From assembly GCA_007922305.1 (NCBI GenBank), contig ML677348.1, positions 23,242,365 through 23,306,364 on the forward strand: a stretch of 64,000 bases of DNA. Direction: 5' to 3'. Positions 31,858 to 43,168 of the stretch are shown in pieces. A model generated the notes under the pieces. That model did not search any database and had not been told where the DNA came from. It was given only the letters and a program-made list of their open reading frames with translations. The stretch comes from Dermatemys mawii (Eukaryota > Chordata > Testudines > Dermatemydidae). Positions within the stretch are counted from its first letter, which is position 1; the number at the start of each line of letters is the position of its first letter. Made by a program: the position numbers and the translations under genes.

Positions 31858-33063
31858 TGTGACGTTATTGACATAATCTGGGACTGTATAGATCATTGTT
31901 ACAACCAAGGTCCTGTAGCGGCACCAAATCTTATATAAAGGGGGTCAAATAAGGTGACTAAGACCAGGTTATGGTTTGCTAGTTATTATTATGCTATCTG
32001 TATGCATATATCATTTTGTATTTTTGTATTTGTATCATTTATATTGGCTCCATACTGTCTATATCTCAAATTTTTGCTATGCTTTTGGGTGACATCCCAG
32101 ACAAGTTGGTGTCAGCTTGCCTAGTCTGCTTGATGGCCCGTTAAGGACCATCAGCTCTACAACTGACCCACTGAAAGAAGGCAGACATACCTTGTGACTG
32201 AGCAAGGTATGCAGGGACTTGCCCATGTGACTCCAAATTCCATTTTGCTGTAATTTTCCACAGTAAGAACAAAGCGGTGTTCTTACACCTGCAAAAGACT
32301 ATAAAAGGGTGATGCCTAGGGTGACCAGATAGCAAATGTAAAAAATCGGGATGGGGGTGTGGGTAATAGGAGCCTATATAACAAAAAGACCCAAAAATCG
32401 GGACTGTCCCTATAAAATCGGGACATCTGGTCACCCTAGTGGTGCCTCATCTCCATTTTGTCTTTAATCCTGCTTCATGCCTCTGGAGGGACTTTGCTAC
32501 AAACTGAAACTCTGAACAAAGGACTGAATGACCCATCCCAGCTATGGATGTACTGCAGAGACTTGATTTGAACCTGCAGTTTATTCTATCACTGCTACAA
32601 GCCTGAACCAAGAATTTTGCCATTACTGTATGTAATTGATTCCATTTAACCAATTCTACCTCTCATCTGTATCTTTTTCTTTTTATGAATAAGCCTTTAG
32701 ATTTTAGATTCTGAAGGATTGGCAACAGTGATTTGTGGGTAAGATCTAACTTGTATATTGACTTGTGTCTGGGACTTGGTTCTTTGAGATCAGGAGAACC
32801 TTTCTCTTTTACTGGGGTATTGGTTTTCATAACCAGACTTCCCCATAATGAGTGGCTGCTGGTGGTGATGCTGGGAAATTGGAATGTGTACAGGAATTGC
32901 TTGTTTGACTTGTGGTAAACCAGTGGGGTAAAACCAAAATCCTCTCTGTCTGTCTGGTTTGGTTTGCCTTAGAGTTGGAAAAACCCCAGCCTTGGGCTGT
33001 AACTGCCCTCCTTGAAGCAATTTGTCCTGAACTGACACTCTCATTTGGGTCCCGCCAGAACCA
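31858..33063 (+). mobile_element. Long solo LTR of a reptile LTR retroelement
   Basis: A ~1.2-kb non-coding unit begins tgtgacgttattgac and ends near gggtcccgccagaac. It carries a TATA box (ctataaaag, 32300-32308) and a later AATAAG polyadenylation-like site (about 32688). It splits the endonuclease domain of a LINE. No internal coding region and no second LTR are present, so I read it as a solo LTR left by recombination. I recall this LTR as frequent in turtles; exact ends are approximate. Confidence 0.55.
32317..32438. mobile_element. 122-bp palindromic MITE (TAGGGTGACCAGAT ends)
   Basis: Perfect terminal inverted repeats tagggtgaccagat and atctggtcaccctaa-type end (atctggtcaccc then ta). 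Flanks gtgatgcc and gtggtgcc differ at one base of eight. It is inserted within the solo LTR just downstream of its TATA box. Confidence 0.8.
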
Positions 33064-33649
33064 GCGGTTGACTAGGAAGTTTTTAATGGCAAAGCCAACT
33101 CCATGTATTCGCCTGTCGCTTGCTGCTTTCCTTTGCAGAAGAAAGTGTAACTGCCACCCTCTTTCCTCAAGTGGCCATCATCTGCACGTCTTGTTTAGCT
33201 GAGAGCAGTGATGTCGATGTACCTCGAGATTCTCAGGCAACAATTACTGTTCTGTGTTTGGGTCTTTCACTTTTTGATTCGTCTAGAAGGGTATGGACAT
33301 TCCAAGTTGCAAGAAACATTTTTGTTTTTCGACTGCAGTGGGAGTGATCCCTCTGGACACAGGTATGCAGTTAGGTATGGTGGGATAGTCTATGTTTGGG
33401 GCACCTTTTATAGCCTCTTCCACATAAGGGGTGAGCAGGGAGGTCCTAAAAAGGCCTGCTCAAGAAGAGTGTCTACATTTGTTCTTTCTTCAGTCAGTAA
33501 AATTAGGAGGGCTGGAGCGAAACATCTGCTGCCTCTATCAGGACCCAGGTATTGGATATGGGGTACAGCAACATTGTTGCGCCAGGATTTGGCAGGGGCC
33601 AGGTTGTTTTGATGCAGCAGGAAAAGTTAGACTTGTTCTTTAGTTAGGT

Positions 33650-34093
33650 CAGTGATGGCCAGCCTGTGGCTCTGGAGCCACATGCAGCTTTTCAGAAGTT
33701 AATATGAGGCTCCTTGTATAGGCACCGACTCCGGGGCTGGAGTGACAGGCACCAACCTTCGAGTATGCCAGGAGTGCTCATTGCTCAACCCCTGGCTCTG
33801 CCACAAACCCTGCCCCCACTCCACCCCTTCCTTCCCCCTCCCCTGAGTCTGTAATGCCCTTGCTCCCTCTCCTTCCCCCCCCCCCCACAGCCTCCTGCAT
33901 GCCATAAAATAGCTGATTGGAGGTGCAGCGAGAGAGGGGGAGGCACTGATTGGAGGGGCTGCCAGTGGGCAAGTGGTGCTGGGAGCGGTGGGGGAAGGCA
34001 GTGATGGGGGGCTGCTGACATATTACTGTGGTTCTTTGGCAATGTACGTTGGTAAATTCTGGCTCTTTCTCAGGCTCAGGTTGGCCACCCCTG
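33650..34093. mobile_element. hAT-type transposon with exact 8-bp duplication
   Basis: Begins cagtgatggccagcctgtgg and ends aggttggccacccctg. The octamer agttaggt lies on both sides (33642-33649, 34094-34101). The interior (33719-33970) contains the same 'aggcaccgact...gtgctca..gctcaacccc' repeat seen at 13892, so it is itself a composite. It lies 300 bp upstream of the EPSTI1 promoter. Confidence 0.85.
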
Positions 34094-34393
34094 AGTTAGG
34101 TAGTGTAATTTGGGGCACTGAGGTCAACAGTTAAGGGGATTTAGCTTCTACCCAACCCCTACTTTAGATATTTCAGGTATGTTAATTCAAAGAGAGCTGA
34201 GGCTGTACAAACTATCACCTGCCTGGGTCATTAGAATGAAGAGCAGAAAAGCTTTCTGTCTATGAACCGCAATTACCCTTTGTGCCCTGTCAGTCAAATG
34301 ATCAGCTTGAGGTGCAGGTGGAATACAGGTAATTGGGTGAATGAGGAAGTGCTCCTGCATGTGTCAGAGCAGGGAGGAGCTGATTTGGGGCGG

Positions 34394-34413
34394 TCTTATA
34401 AGAAATTGAAACC
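34394..34413 (+). promoter_or_regulatory. EPSTI1: EPSTI1 core promoter: TATA-like box plus ISRE
   Basis: The sequence cttataag (34395-34402) is TATA-like and is followed at once by gaaattgaaacc (34402-34413), a full match to the interferon-stimulated response element pattern GAAANNGAAAC. It lies 122-133 bp upstream of the start codon. EPSTI1 is interferon-induced in mammals, so STAT1/2-IRF9 or IRF control is expected. The start of transcription is inferred at about 34425. Confidence 0.65.
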
Positions 34414-34534
34414 AAGTGACTGTAACTTAACAGTGTTTTTCTTTCCTTTCCTGGCTTCTTGTTTTGTTTTCAAGAGCCCTTGGCTAGGCTGGATTTACAG
34501 CCTTCTTTGACAAGACAGGACACACTTTGAGACT

Positions 34535-34722
34535 ATGTATGGGGCAACAGGATGGGAAAAAGACAGCAGGCGCAGGGTGGCTGCTGCCTCCACCACCTCT
34601 TATTCTAGAGGTTCCCAGGAGTGGGAGAACTCTGGGCTGACAGAGGGAGCTGGAAATTCCAGAGGGGACCTGACTTCCGCAGGAGAGCTGGAGTGCCAAA
34701 AAACAACTTGGCAGGAGCAGCA
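34535..34722 (+). CDS. EPSTI1: EPSTI1 exon 1 (residues 1-62 plus split codon)
   Basis: An ATG with A at -3 is preceded 27 nt upstream by an in-frame TGA (34508), so it is the first possible start. The exon encodes MYGATGWEKDSRRRVAAAS... ending KTTWQEQ and breaks after two bases of a codon at a perfect GTAAGT donor. That phase fits exactly the acceptor of exon 2. The sequence itself is low-complexity, rich in Ser, Gly, Glu and Arg, and is not visibly similar to the human N-terminus, which is also poorly conserved. The call therefore rests on position, phase, promoter and donor. Alternative: an additional upstream exon. Confidence 0.75.
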
Positions 34723-37700
34723 GTAAGTAGCAACCAGTTTAGCCAAGTTTGGATGTATTTACATAATAATGTTGTGAGTATTAAGTGCTAGTTTTTCACT
34801 TTGTGTATGTATTTTTATATAAAGAATGTGGGTATAGAGGAAGGTTTGTTTTTTTGTTTTTTTGTTTTTTTTTTTAAAAAAAGAGAGTTTAGGGTTAGAC
34901 TTTCAAAATGCTTGGCCCTTAACTTTTCTGAGAATCTGACCACTTATATTGGTGCCTAAATGAGACCTGAGCTCTTATGAAGACATGGTTCAGCAATAAT
35001 ATTGCTGTGCAACCATGTACATAATATGCTAATATAAAAAACATAAACTTTGTGTGCATTATGTGCAGTGGGCTTGCAGAATTTGGTATGTGCAGTATCT
35101 CTATTGCTATCTGTCTCTAAGCAGATGGTATTACATGCATTATCAATACATGTATGGACTCTTAACTAGAGAAAGTCTTGAACTGGAATTTCAAAGCCAA
35201 TTCTGATTATCTTTTCCACCTAAAATGTAGTCACAGGAGATGGATACAAACTGCCAGATCCAAAAAATCAACTTTGGTTCTGAGCTAGAGCTGACTTCCT
35301 TATGCAGTTTGGATGCAACCCATGATGACAGGAATTGCAGATGAGTTTGTAAATGCTTAACTGTGACAACTGTACAGGCAAAGCCTAAGCCCTGAGCTGT
35401 AGTTTAACCTAACTGGGTTCCAGCCATCTCTAATTTTAACTTCCAGAGATTGTCATTAGATATTCTGCAGGCTGTATGCTCTGTCTATGCATGTGCATCT
35501 ACTATTTATATGCTTAGCTGGGCAAAACTATTAATCACTTCCATTTTTTTCACTCAAACTTTAATTTTTTTTTGTTTCCAAGTTATTTCTGTACTTAACA
35601 CTGTTAATAATGTTAACTAATCTGAAAGAAGTAGAAAAACAGCAAGATCAACAAAGTGCAGCTGATTTAAATTAGTACTGCCCACAAGAAGCTGTTTCAG
35701 TTTCCTTTCTTTTACTGAAACTCAAAGGGGAAAAAGGGTGGAGCTAATGTGGGGCAATGGTTGGACAAAAGATCATAAACACTAATTGGAAGCTTCACTT
35801 TTTATTTTAATTCTCTAATTTTCTAATGCTGAATGCTTGAACATCTAACAAGTTGTAAAATGATCTACTCTTGGTATGTATGGGCTAGTTAACTTATGTG
35901 AAGTAATCCAGATCTATCTTCTTCTGTTTGGGAAGATAATCATGCAGTCATGAATCTGATTAACTTCTGACCTCTTTCAAAATTAGAAACAGACAAGACA
36001 AAGACAGTTTATGCCACCTTTTTTATTCTTGCTCTATTCTGGGGCTAGCCAGGGATCAGTTCAGCCTCTAGCATAAATTAGAATAGTAAGAAGGCTGCTA
36101 TAATTAATACCCAGATAACTATGAGCTCAGGGGATTTTTCTAGCAGCTGGGAATAGCTAGAATGCAGAGGCATTCTGGTCCCTGCCTGTTCTTTGCATGC
36201 CAGGAACGCTCCTTACACCTGGAAGCTTGGGAAATCCTTTGACTGTCTTTCTAACTCTGTGCTACTAAGGTATTTGAAGAATACTCAAACGAAAGTAAAA
36301 TCTTAAACTCTTTCGAGCTGTTTCTGTTCCATCAGGATGCCTGGAAATGGGAGGGAATCATCTGTCAGGAATTTAGCCAGCAATAGTCTGTTCAACTTCA
36401 ATTTGGAAATGAAACTGAAATGCCTGGCCAAAACCCTATACAATATCTTTGAAAGCCGAAGTAGGGAAACAATGAATCAACAAAGTAACGAAGTAGGGAA
36501 TCAACAGGGTGATGAGAGCTTGAAAACCCCTATTACTTGCTACAGTCAGTTTGTGCTTATCAGGTTGCTTGACTTTAAGTCTGTAACGTGCTGTGAGGTT
36601 ACATTTACTTGTAAATGTTGATATCCAAATTGCATCTGTTCAGAACAAACCTGAAACAAAAGCTTATCCTGAAAAAAATAAATCAGCAAAAGGTAGAAAA
36701 TGAAAAAGTTGCAGTGTAGTGAGGCGACTAAGAAAGAGAGGTTATGGTGGCCCCTTTTGTTCAGCAACCAGCCTTGACTTTAAAAAAAAAAAAAAAAAAA
36801 AAAATCTGACCATGTGTAAAATAGTTTCCAATAAAATCTACCTTCAAAAAACAAACTTGCTATCATAAAATCCAAATATATGACATTGTACAAATATTCC
36901 TTGCCATGTAGGATGAAAAGGTAAAGGAAACAGTGGAACACTTGTTTACAGAATTTTTATACTTAACATTTACAGTTTAAAAAAAAACACCTTGTTTTTT
37001 CCATTTTTATGCTCAACAAAAAAAATCTATATTCTTCAATCTGTTGCCAATAGAAAACTACTTGCACAAAGACTGCAGTTTTATTTTCCATTTGTCTAAT
37101 CTGAGATTTTAAAGGCCCTGAAAATGAGTCCATTAAACGGGAGGCAAGAAGCTCTTCAAAACATTCCTGTAGACCACTGTCCTCTGTAACTGCCAGATGC
37201 TATTCAGTGAGTTCCAGAATCCTCTGAACCTCCACTGGTCAGTATGACTGTGGAGACTATTTGTAGTTGCTGCCTTTATTTTGCTACTACTGTTCTGTTG
37301 TAAATTGAATACAGAATAAGGCCCTAAACAAGTAAATCTCCCATCACTGCACCTTTCAGGATCGCGCTCATATAGGGTTGTCATCTTTCTAGTTGCTGGT
37401 AACTGGACTTTTGAGGTCCTACCCTATCCTGCTTCTTACCCTGCAAAACACTGCCTCCATTGCTTGCTCCTCTCCTCCACCCCCTGTGATTACTTGCTGG
37501 ATTGTCTCAAGGAACCTGCCTGCAGATAGGAGGCAGCCCTATCTCAACAAGGGCTGGTGTGGATTAATGACTGAGGGCCTCCCCCAACTCTGTGGTAACT
37601 GGACTTCTAGTTCAGGTGCCATTTAAGGTTGCCAGGTCCCCTTTGGACTGGACTTTCCGGTCAAAAACCAGGAACATGGCAATCCTAATTATGGCACCTG

Positions 37701-38811
37701 CCCACAGAAGCCAAAAACCAGATTGTTTGGGTAAAACCTGGCTAGGTGGTAACCGTACACTCATAGTTGTCATTGGCTAGTGAGTCATCTAATCCATCCC
37801 TCTGTATCAGTTTCTCAGGGAAGCATGGAGGTAAATATTTCCTTTCACTTTTGGCATTCGGATGATATCTACCGAACAGCAGAGAGCAGTTCACCATGAT
37901 TTCATTTTAAGTTATCTCTCTCCCCTAACCTTAAACTATATGATAGTCTAGTGGACTACCAAGAGCACAGTTTGTCCAGAGATGGTCCTGAACCAAACCC
38001 TGGGATTTAAGCCTCCCCTTGCTATTCCCCAAAGTTTAATTCTGGGTCCCAGGTTTATGTCCTGGACCACAATCTCCAAATGTGGTAGGTCACCTCTAAA
38101 GTTTAGTGACTGTGGTATATTGAAAGATGTCTTAAAATTAGAAGCTATCATTTAGATTGTAATTGTTTTGTCCTGGCCCTGCTAGCAGGCTAGGGGTTTC
38201 TGAGGGGAAGTAATGCAGTCTTGGTCTTTCTGTGGTCAAGGTGCAAAGAGCCAGCCAAAAGCAAGGCTGGTGAGTTGTGTATCTCTGCCTTAGGGTCCAG
38301 CTTGCTTGCTCGTTTGTTCCTCCCCCATTGGTTCTTGTGTGTTAAGTTGCAACCTTCCAGTAAGTGTATTTTAGATGACCTTATTTCTCTGTTTGTATAA
38401 TGTGAACATAGCAGTGAGTCACAGAACATATACAGAGGAAAAGTATATTCAGTGCCAATGTGAAGACCACAACACTTGTTGCTGCCCCTTGTGTTTTTTT
38501 TCCCTCCCCCCTCTCATCTCTGTTTCCTCTCCTTCTGATCTCTTTCCCTATGTGAAAGTCTTCTCTGCTCAGGGCTGAATCCTGTAGTTCGTTCTTAAGC
38601 CTCACTCAGGCAAGACAATCTAATGACTTGGTACAAGGGCACTGCCTAGCCCAAATCCTAAAAAGTTAATGCAGGAGCAATTAACCCAGTCCTATCAGAG
38701 GGAGACAGCTGGGTGTGAGTTGGAGCCCTGCCCACTGGTCTGTATGACTGTGGGGACTATTTGTTTTTGCCTCCTTTTATTTTGCTACTGCTGTTTTGTT
38801 CTGCTTGGAAA
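34723..38811. other. EPSTI1 intron 1, first part
   Basis: Contains T- and A-rich low-complexity runs (about 34848-34884, 36781-36804), a second ISRE-like site (35694-35705), and repeat-like text at 37380-37770 with two copies of 'ggtaactggactt' and a 'gttgccaggtcc' end. A 94-codon frame at 36337-36621 has no usable donor in the required phase and no recognised similarity. Confidence 0.45.
35694..35705 (-). promoter_or_regulatory. EPSTI1: Intronic ISRE-like site
   Basis: The minus strand reads GGAAACTGAAAC, a full match to the ISRE core, followed on the other strand 13 bases later by a second GAAAC half-site (actgaaact). It lies about 1 kb inside intron 1 of an interferon-inducible gene, so an intronic enhancer is possible. 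Confidence 0.4.
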
Positions 38812-38819
38812 CCCTAGAA

Positions 38820-39236
38820 CAGGGGTGGCCAAGCTTACTGATTCTTCGAGCCACATACAACAATCTTCAGAGGTTCAAGAGCTGGGTGCACCTGCCAGGG
38901 CTCAATGCTTCTGCCCTGTGGCATGGTGGTGGGGCTAAGGGCATCAGCCTCATGGGAGGCACCTGCCTCCCTGAGTTCCACCAAGCACCTTCTATGGGGC
39001 TGAAGTCCTGGGCTTTGGCAGGTGTCTCCAGCAGGGCTAAAGCTGATAGAATCCCTCCTCCCGCAATGGGCAGAAGCCCCTAGTTCTACCATCCACTGCA
39101 GGGTAGAAGCCCCAACTCCTGCCCCCACAGTGTGGTAGGTGGAAAATGGGAAGGTGGGGCGGGGGAGGTCCTCAAGCTGCATTTTAACTGAAAAAGAGCA
39201 GCATGTGGCTCACGAGCTGCAGTTTGGCCACCCCTG
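38820..39236. mobile_element. hAT-type MITE
   Basis: Begins caggggtggccaagcttact and ends tttggccacccctg, inverted termini. Flanks ccctagaa and ctctagat agree at 6 of 8, with shared CTAGA. Confidence 0.75.
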
Positions 39237-39244
39237 CTCTAGAT

Positions 39245-42200
39245 GTTCCCATAAAGGGGTTCCTGGAGAAGAGAGAGAGTGGCTGACTGGATGGTTCTTT
39301 TTTATTTTGAGGCTGGGAGATCAGTCCCTCAGCAAACAACCCTCTTAGTGAAAACTTCCATCGAAATAAACTGACTGCAGGATTTGCCCAATGATGCAGG
39401 GAGAAATTGATGAGACCCACACCTGTGAATGGACCTATACTGCTGGATGCTTGTGCCCCCTTAGAGCCCTGTTAACTTGTGTGTGTGTGTACACAGATCT
39501 GTTTGTAAGAATTGGGACTGAGCACTGTAATGTTCAGTTATCCATTGCAGCTAACTCCATTTAATCGGAAACAGGCAGTGAATAACCGGGTAGTTATTCA
39601 CTGCTAGCATGGACCCACTTTGGGAAAATGTCTGGTGTGGCAGGTTGGTGACAGCGTCATGTGTGGCTGGTGTCCACTAACGCATGGCTCAGCAGCTGTA
39701 TATATGTGACTTAGGAAATGGGATATTCTTTAGCAGTGCCTGACAACTGAATGCTAAGTCCATCTGTGAGTATTCTTGAAGGTGATGTTACAACTCTTCT
39801 TGACAGTTTGATCCTTTAAATCAACTAGCCTTCATTTTCCTTAATGCAATATTTCATGTAAACTTTCTCTGCTGAAGTTTAAGCCCATTTTTCTACTTCT
39901 TTCCATTGACTAATGAGAATAAATCATTCTTGTCCTCTTTATAGTATTCCTGTTGATGGTTATAATGTCTCCCCGAGTCTCTCTCCTCTAGACTGAACCT
40001 ACCCACATCTTATTTTCCCAAGCCTTTAATAATTTGTGATGCTCTCCCTTGCATTATCCTGTTTCTATCTCTTACTGCAAACTGAACATCAGATGAGATC
40101 ATCTAGTGCCATGAAGAGTGGAGTAACTGGCTTGCAGCCATTTTGTATTGGTGCATACACTATAGAACTGGAAATGCTTGCTCTGGAAATAACTAATAAC
40201 ATTTTGAAGAGATGGAAAAGTAACAGTTCCAATTGCATTAGCATGGCTCTGCAAGGGTAGTGCTAATGCTGCTGCTCACATTGCCTCTTGCTAGGTAATG
40301 TGAGAATTTCCCAGCCAAATGACAAAAATAATATGCAAAATTATCAATGGGTGCTATCTGGCAAAACAGGACTGTTTTGGTTGCACATGTCCTATGTTGT
40401 AAAATTTAAACAAACTATATGAACAAGAAAGCAGAGTTAATGTTATGAAGGTCCAGGTCCTGCAAACACTTGAAGTACAACTTCATTAGGACTATAGCAT
40501 GAGTAAGACAGATACATAAGAGTATGTACACTTGGTGCAAATCAAACCGAACATTGCTGGGGTTTTTCCTTCTTTTCTTCATATCTTTATTTGAAATAGT
40601 GTCCCAGCTCCCACCCACATAGTTAAATACTCTTTTCCCCCATAGAATATGTGGAATTTGTCTACACATCCTCATAACAGTTGTTTTTTCTTAAAAAGAA
40701 AGTGCATTGTGGTTTCAGGAACCGTACTCAGACCAATATCAAAGAAGTCAATGTTTGCTCTCAGGTAGTAGTCAGTGAAAATGTATTTTCTCTGTTTCTG
40801 CGGGGAAAATCTCAGAAAATCCATCTAGGATTTTCAGAGCTCATTAATCAGATCTCTATCGTGGGAGGTTGGGGAGAAACACATCCTTTATCACCCTAAA
40901 GAGACATTACAAGGAAAAGTGTGTGGTTTTTTTTTAAATAATTGTTTATTTTTTGCTTAAGAGAGCTATTTTTTTAAATCATAATTTGAGCCTGAGTACT
41001 AGAAAACATTTTATTTCCTTTTTGTTTCATGCCATTTTTTCATACTCTTTGTACTGCACATTGTGTGTACTATTGATAATTTCAAATCTTCAAAATTAGG
41101 ACATTTCATTAATTTCCAGCAAGGCAATTAGGATAACTCATTTCCAAATACAGTTGCTGCAATAGCTCAGATTCTTCTTAAACAGAAAACTGACTGGAAT
41201 GTTAAATTGCCCTCTTGCAACTAGGGTTCTGAAGGTTTTGCAGGATCAGAGTGTCTGTGAGAGGATATTTCTGACACATGGTATTGCAAATTGGCTAAAA
41301 CACAGAGTGAAACTTTTTCCTCTCTCTATGAAAGGAATTCTAACAGTTAATTCAAAGGTCTCAAGGAAAAGGCAAAACAAATTAGAGTATGGATTTAAGC
41401 CCTGATCCTGCAATAGATAATCTGAGTTGACTGCTGTGCTTGTACAGAACCTCATTAAAGAAAACCCATGGTAGCTGCAGGACTGGGGACTTAGAACTTG
41501 GCCCTGAGTTTCCACACTGACTGATTTCCAGTAGACCTTGGGTGTCCAAAGTCACACTGACTGTTCATCTGGGTCTTCTCTAATGTTACCAAGTCATTTA
41601 CCAGCTCTCAATGGTGCACCCCTGGTATCTCTTCAATCAATGATCTCCCAACCCTACGCTCCCAATGTAACCTACATACATGGGGTAGGTACATGAGTAG
41701 GGACTTTACTAAAGGGAAATCAAAAAGATGTTTACCTCACCCTATTTTGAACTGATAGTGCTTTGGTTATTTTAACTATCTGATAGACTTGAAGGAAGCC
41801 AAAGCTGGTTTTGTCCCTTTCCTGCTCTGCATCTGACTCTCTCCTACTTATTTTGAAGCTTTCATCTGGTTTCCAAATTAATTTCAATACTATGAAAACC
41901 CATTCAGCTTTTAAATCTCCTTTTAACTGCATAGATTTTTATGGTGCCATTTATTTCTTGTCACCTTGCACTGAAGCATTTGTTGCTGATACATACATTG
42001 ATGGGCCTATCCTCCATGAACTTACCTAATTCTTTTTTTGAAGCTTTTGTGGTGTGAATTTTCATCTGCACAAACTTAACACACGTTTGTGGTGATGCAG
42101 TACACACTGCTTCCACTGAATTTGCAGCACTCTAGTTGTTAAGGATATTTGGCTGCATGGAAAATATTCAGTGGCTATCACAATAATAAGATAAGAAAGG

Positions 42201-43109
42201 ATTGTATTAGCTGTCTCCATTAATGCTTGCAGCTCCATCTTTACTAGTTAATTTTTTTTAAATTAATCCACCTCCTAGAAAAAGCCTTAAAAGATAAATT
42301 GGTAATTAAACAGATATAAATACTTTACTTCCCAGCCCTGGATCACAGTGATATGGCAGTAGACTGCTTTTTTCAACTGAAACTCTACGTGATCTTTTTT
42401 TTTCCTGTCCCTTTTCAGTTGCTTTCCTTAAGTACCTCATACCTCCTGCCTCTCTCCTTCGTAGTTCTACTGCCAGCCTTGTTCTTCTTGCTCTCAGTGC
42501 TCCTCTGTCCTTGCCCCATTCCTTTAATATCTCTCTCTAATCCCCTAGCACAACTGGGATCCACTCTGGATTGCAGGATGGGTGGGGGAGACTTACAGGC
42601 ACTACTGCAAAATAATAAATATGCCCAGAAAATGTAGTCTTTCATAACATTAAGCTTCATGACACCAGTGATGTACTATTTCCATTTTATAGATGAAGAA
42701 ACTGAGGCACGGGCCAAAGATGGACACAATGCTGTTGCACAACATTTGACTGATGTTTATGGACAGGATGTACTGTATAATGTGTTGTAACAAATATATG
42801 GAAATACACTTTCCTACATCTTAAAATGAAAGATGTTGTATTAGCAGTGAGGGTGGGATTTTCATAAGTAGAGTTAGACCAATGCTGAGTATTTGTGAAA
42901 ATCTTGTTCTTGGCACATATGATATACAGCATGGCTTATGATTGAAAACATCCCTGTGTATATTCCTACTGCAGAAATCATACATCCAGTTTTGTTCTAA
43001 ACATTGTAGCTGCTATTACAGAAATTCTAAAGGTCCATATTGAAAGAGAGGATAATAATGAATCCATAGGCTCATGTGACAGTAATTAACAATGTTCTTT
43101 CCATTCCAG
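39245..43109. other. EPSTI1 intron 1, second part
   Basis: A MIR/CORE-SINE fragment is recognisable at 42672-42716 (cattttatagatgaagaaac then tgaggcac). A (GT)n tract is near 39477-39491. Otherwise no feature is supported. Confidence 0.45.
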
Positions 43110-43168
43110 TACAGGCGCATATGTCTTGATACCTCCAAATGAAACCAGAAGGAACCAGATACAGAAAA
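43110..43168 (+). CDS. EPSTI1: EPSTI1 exon 2
   Basis: This 59-nt exon supplies the third base of the split codon from exon 1 and then TGAYVLIPPNETRRNQIQK, plus the first base of the next codon. Human EPSTI1 (recalled) has SAYTLIAPNINRRNEIQR at this place, so the AY.LI.PN..RRN.IQ core is conserved. Acceptor ttccattccag and donor GTAAGT are strong. This region just precedes the long coiled coil. Intron 1 upstream is 8.4 kb. Confidence 0.92.

Larger units (their letters stand above)
30088..33643 (-). mobile_element. Non-LTR LINE with endonuclease, RT tail and zinc-finger-like C-terminus, multiply interrupted
   Basis: Minus-strand frames give, from right to left: an endonuclease start (MFLATWNVHTLLDESKSERP near 33319; SRYDIDITALSETR near 33210; HGVGFAIKNFLVN near 33080); then, beyond a long LTR insertion, SHLLTELPIGMNECLMTLHI and DKILSSIPKTNKIILIGDFN (31870-31660), the ...GDFNAR box of the apurinic-type endonuclease; then RT-downstream text (HFLQKILNIKWEDHCTNGSV, LTEANI near 30780-30720); and near the 3' end DRDNWRRLVRGK and FEENHLALVAEK (30360-30290). 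Insertions in it are the LTR at 31858-33063 and a hAT MITE at 31154-31456. A 163-bp tandem duplication lies at 30430-30727. The copy is dead. Confidence 0.7.

Noticed and set aside
32447..33044. Short frames inside the LTR considered as retroviral coding remnants
   Set aside because: No gag, pol or env similarity; they sit within the non-coding LTR.
36337..36621. A 94-codon plus-strand frame considered as an alternative EPSTI1 first exon
   Set aside because: All possible GT donors inside it end in the wrong phase for exon 2, and the exon at 34535 has both the correct phase and a perfect donor.
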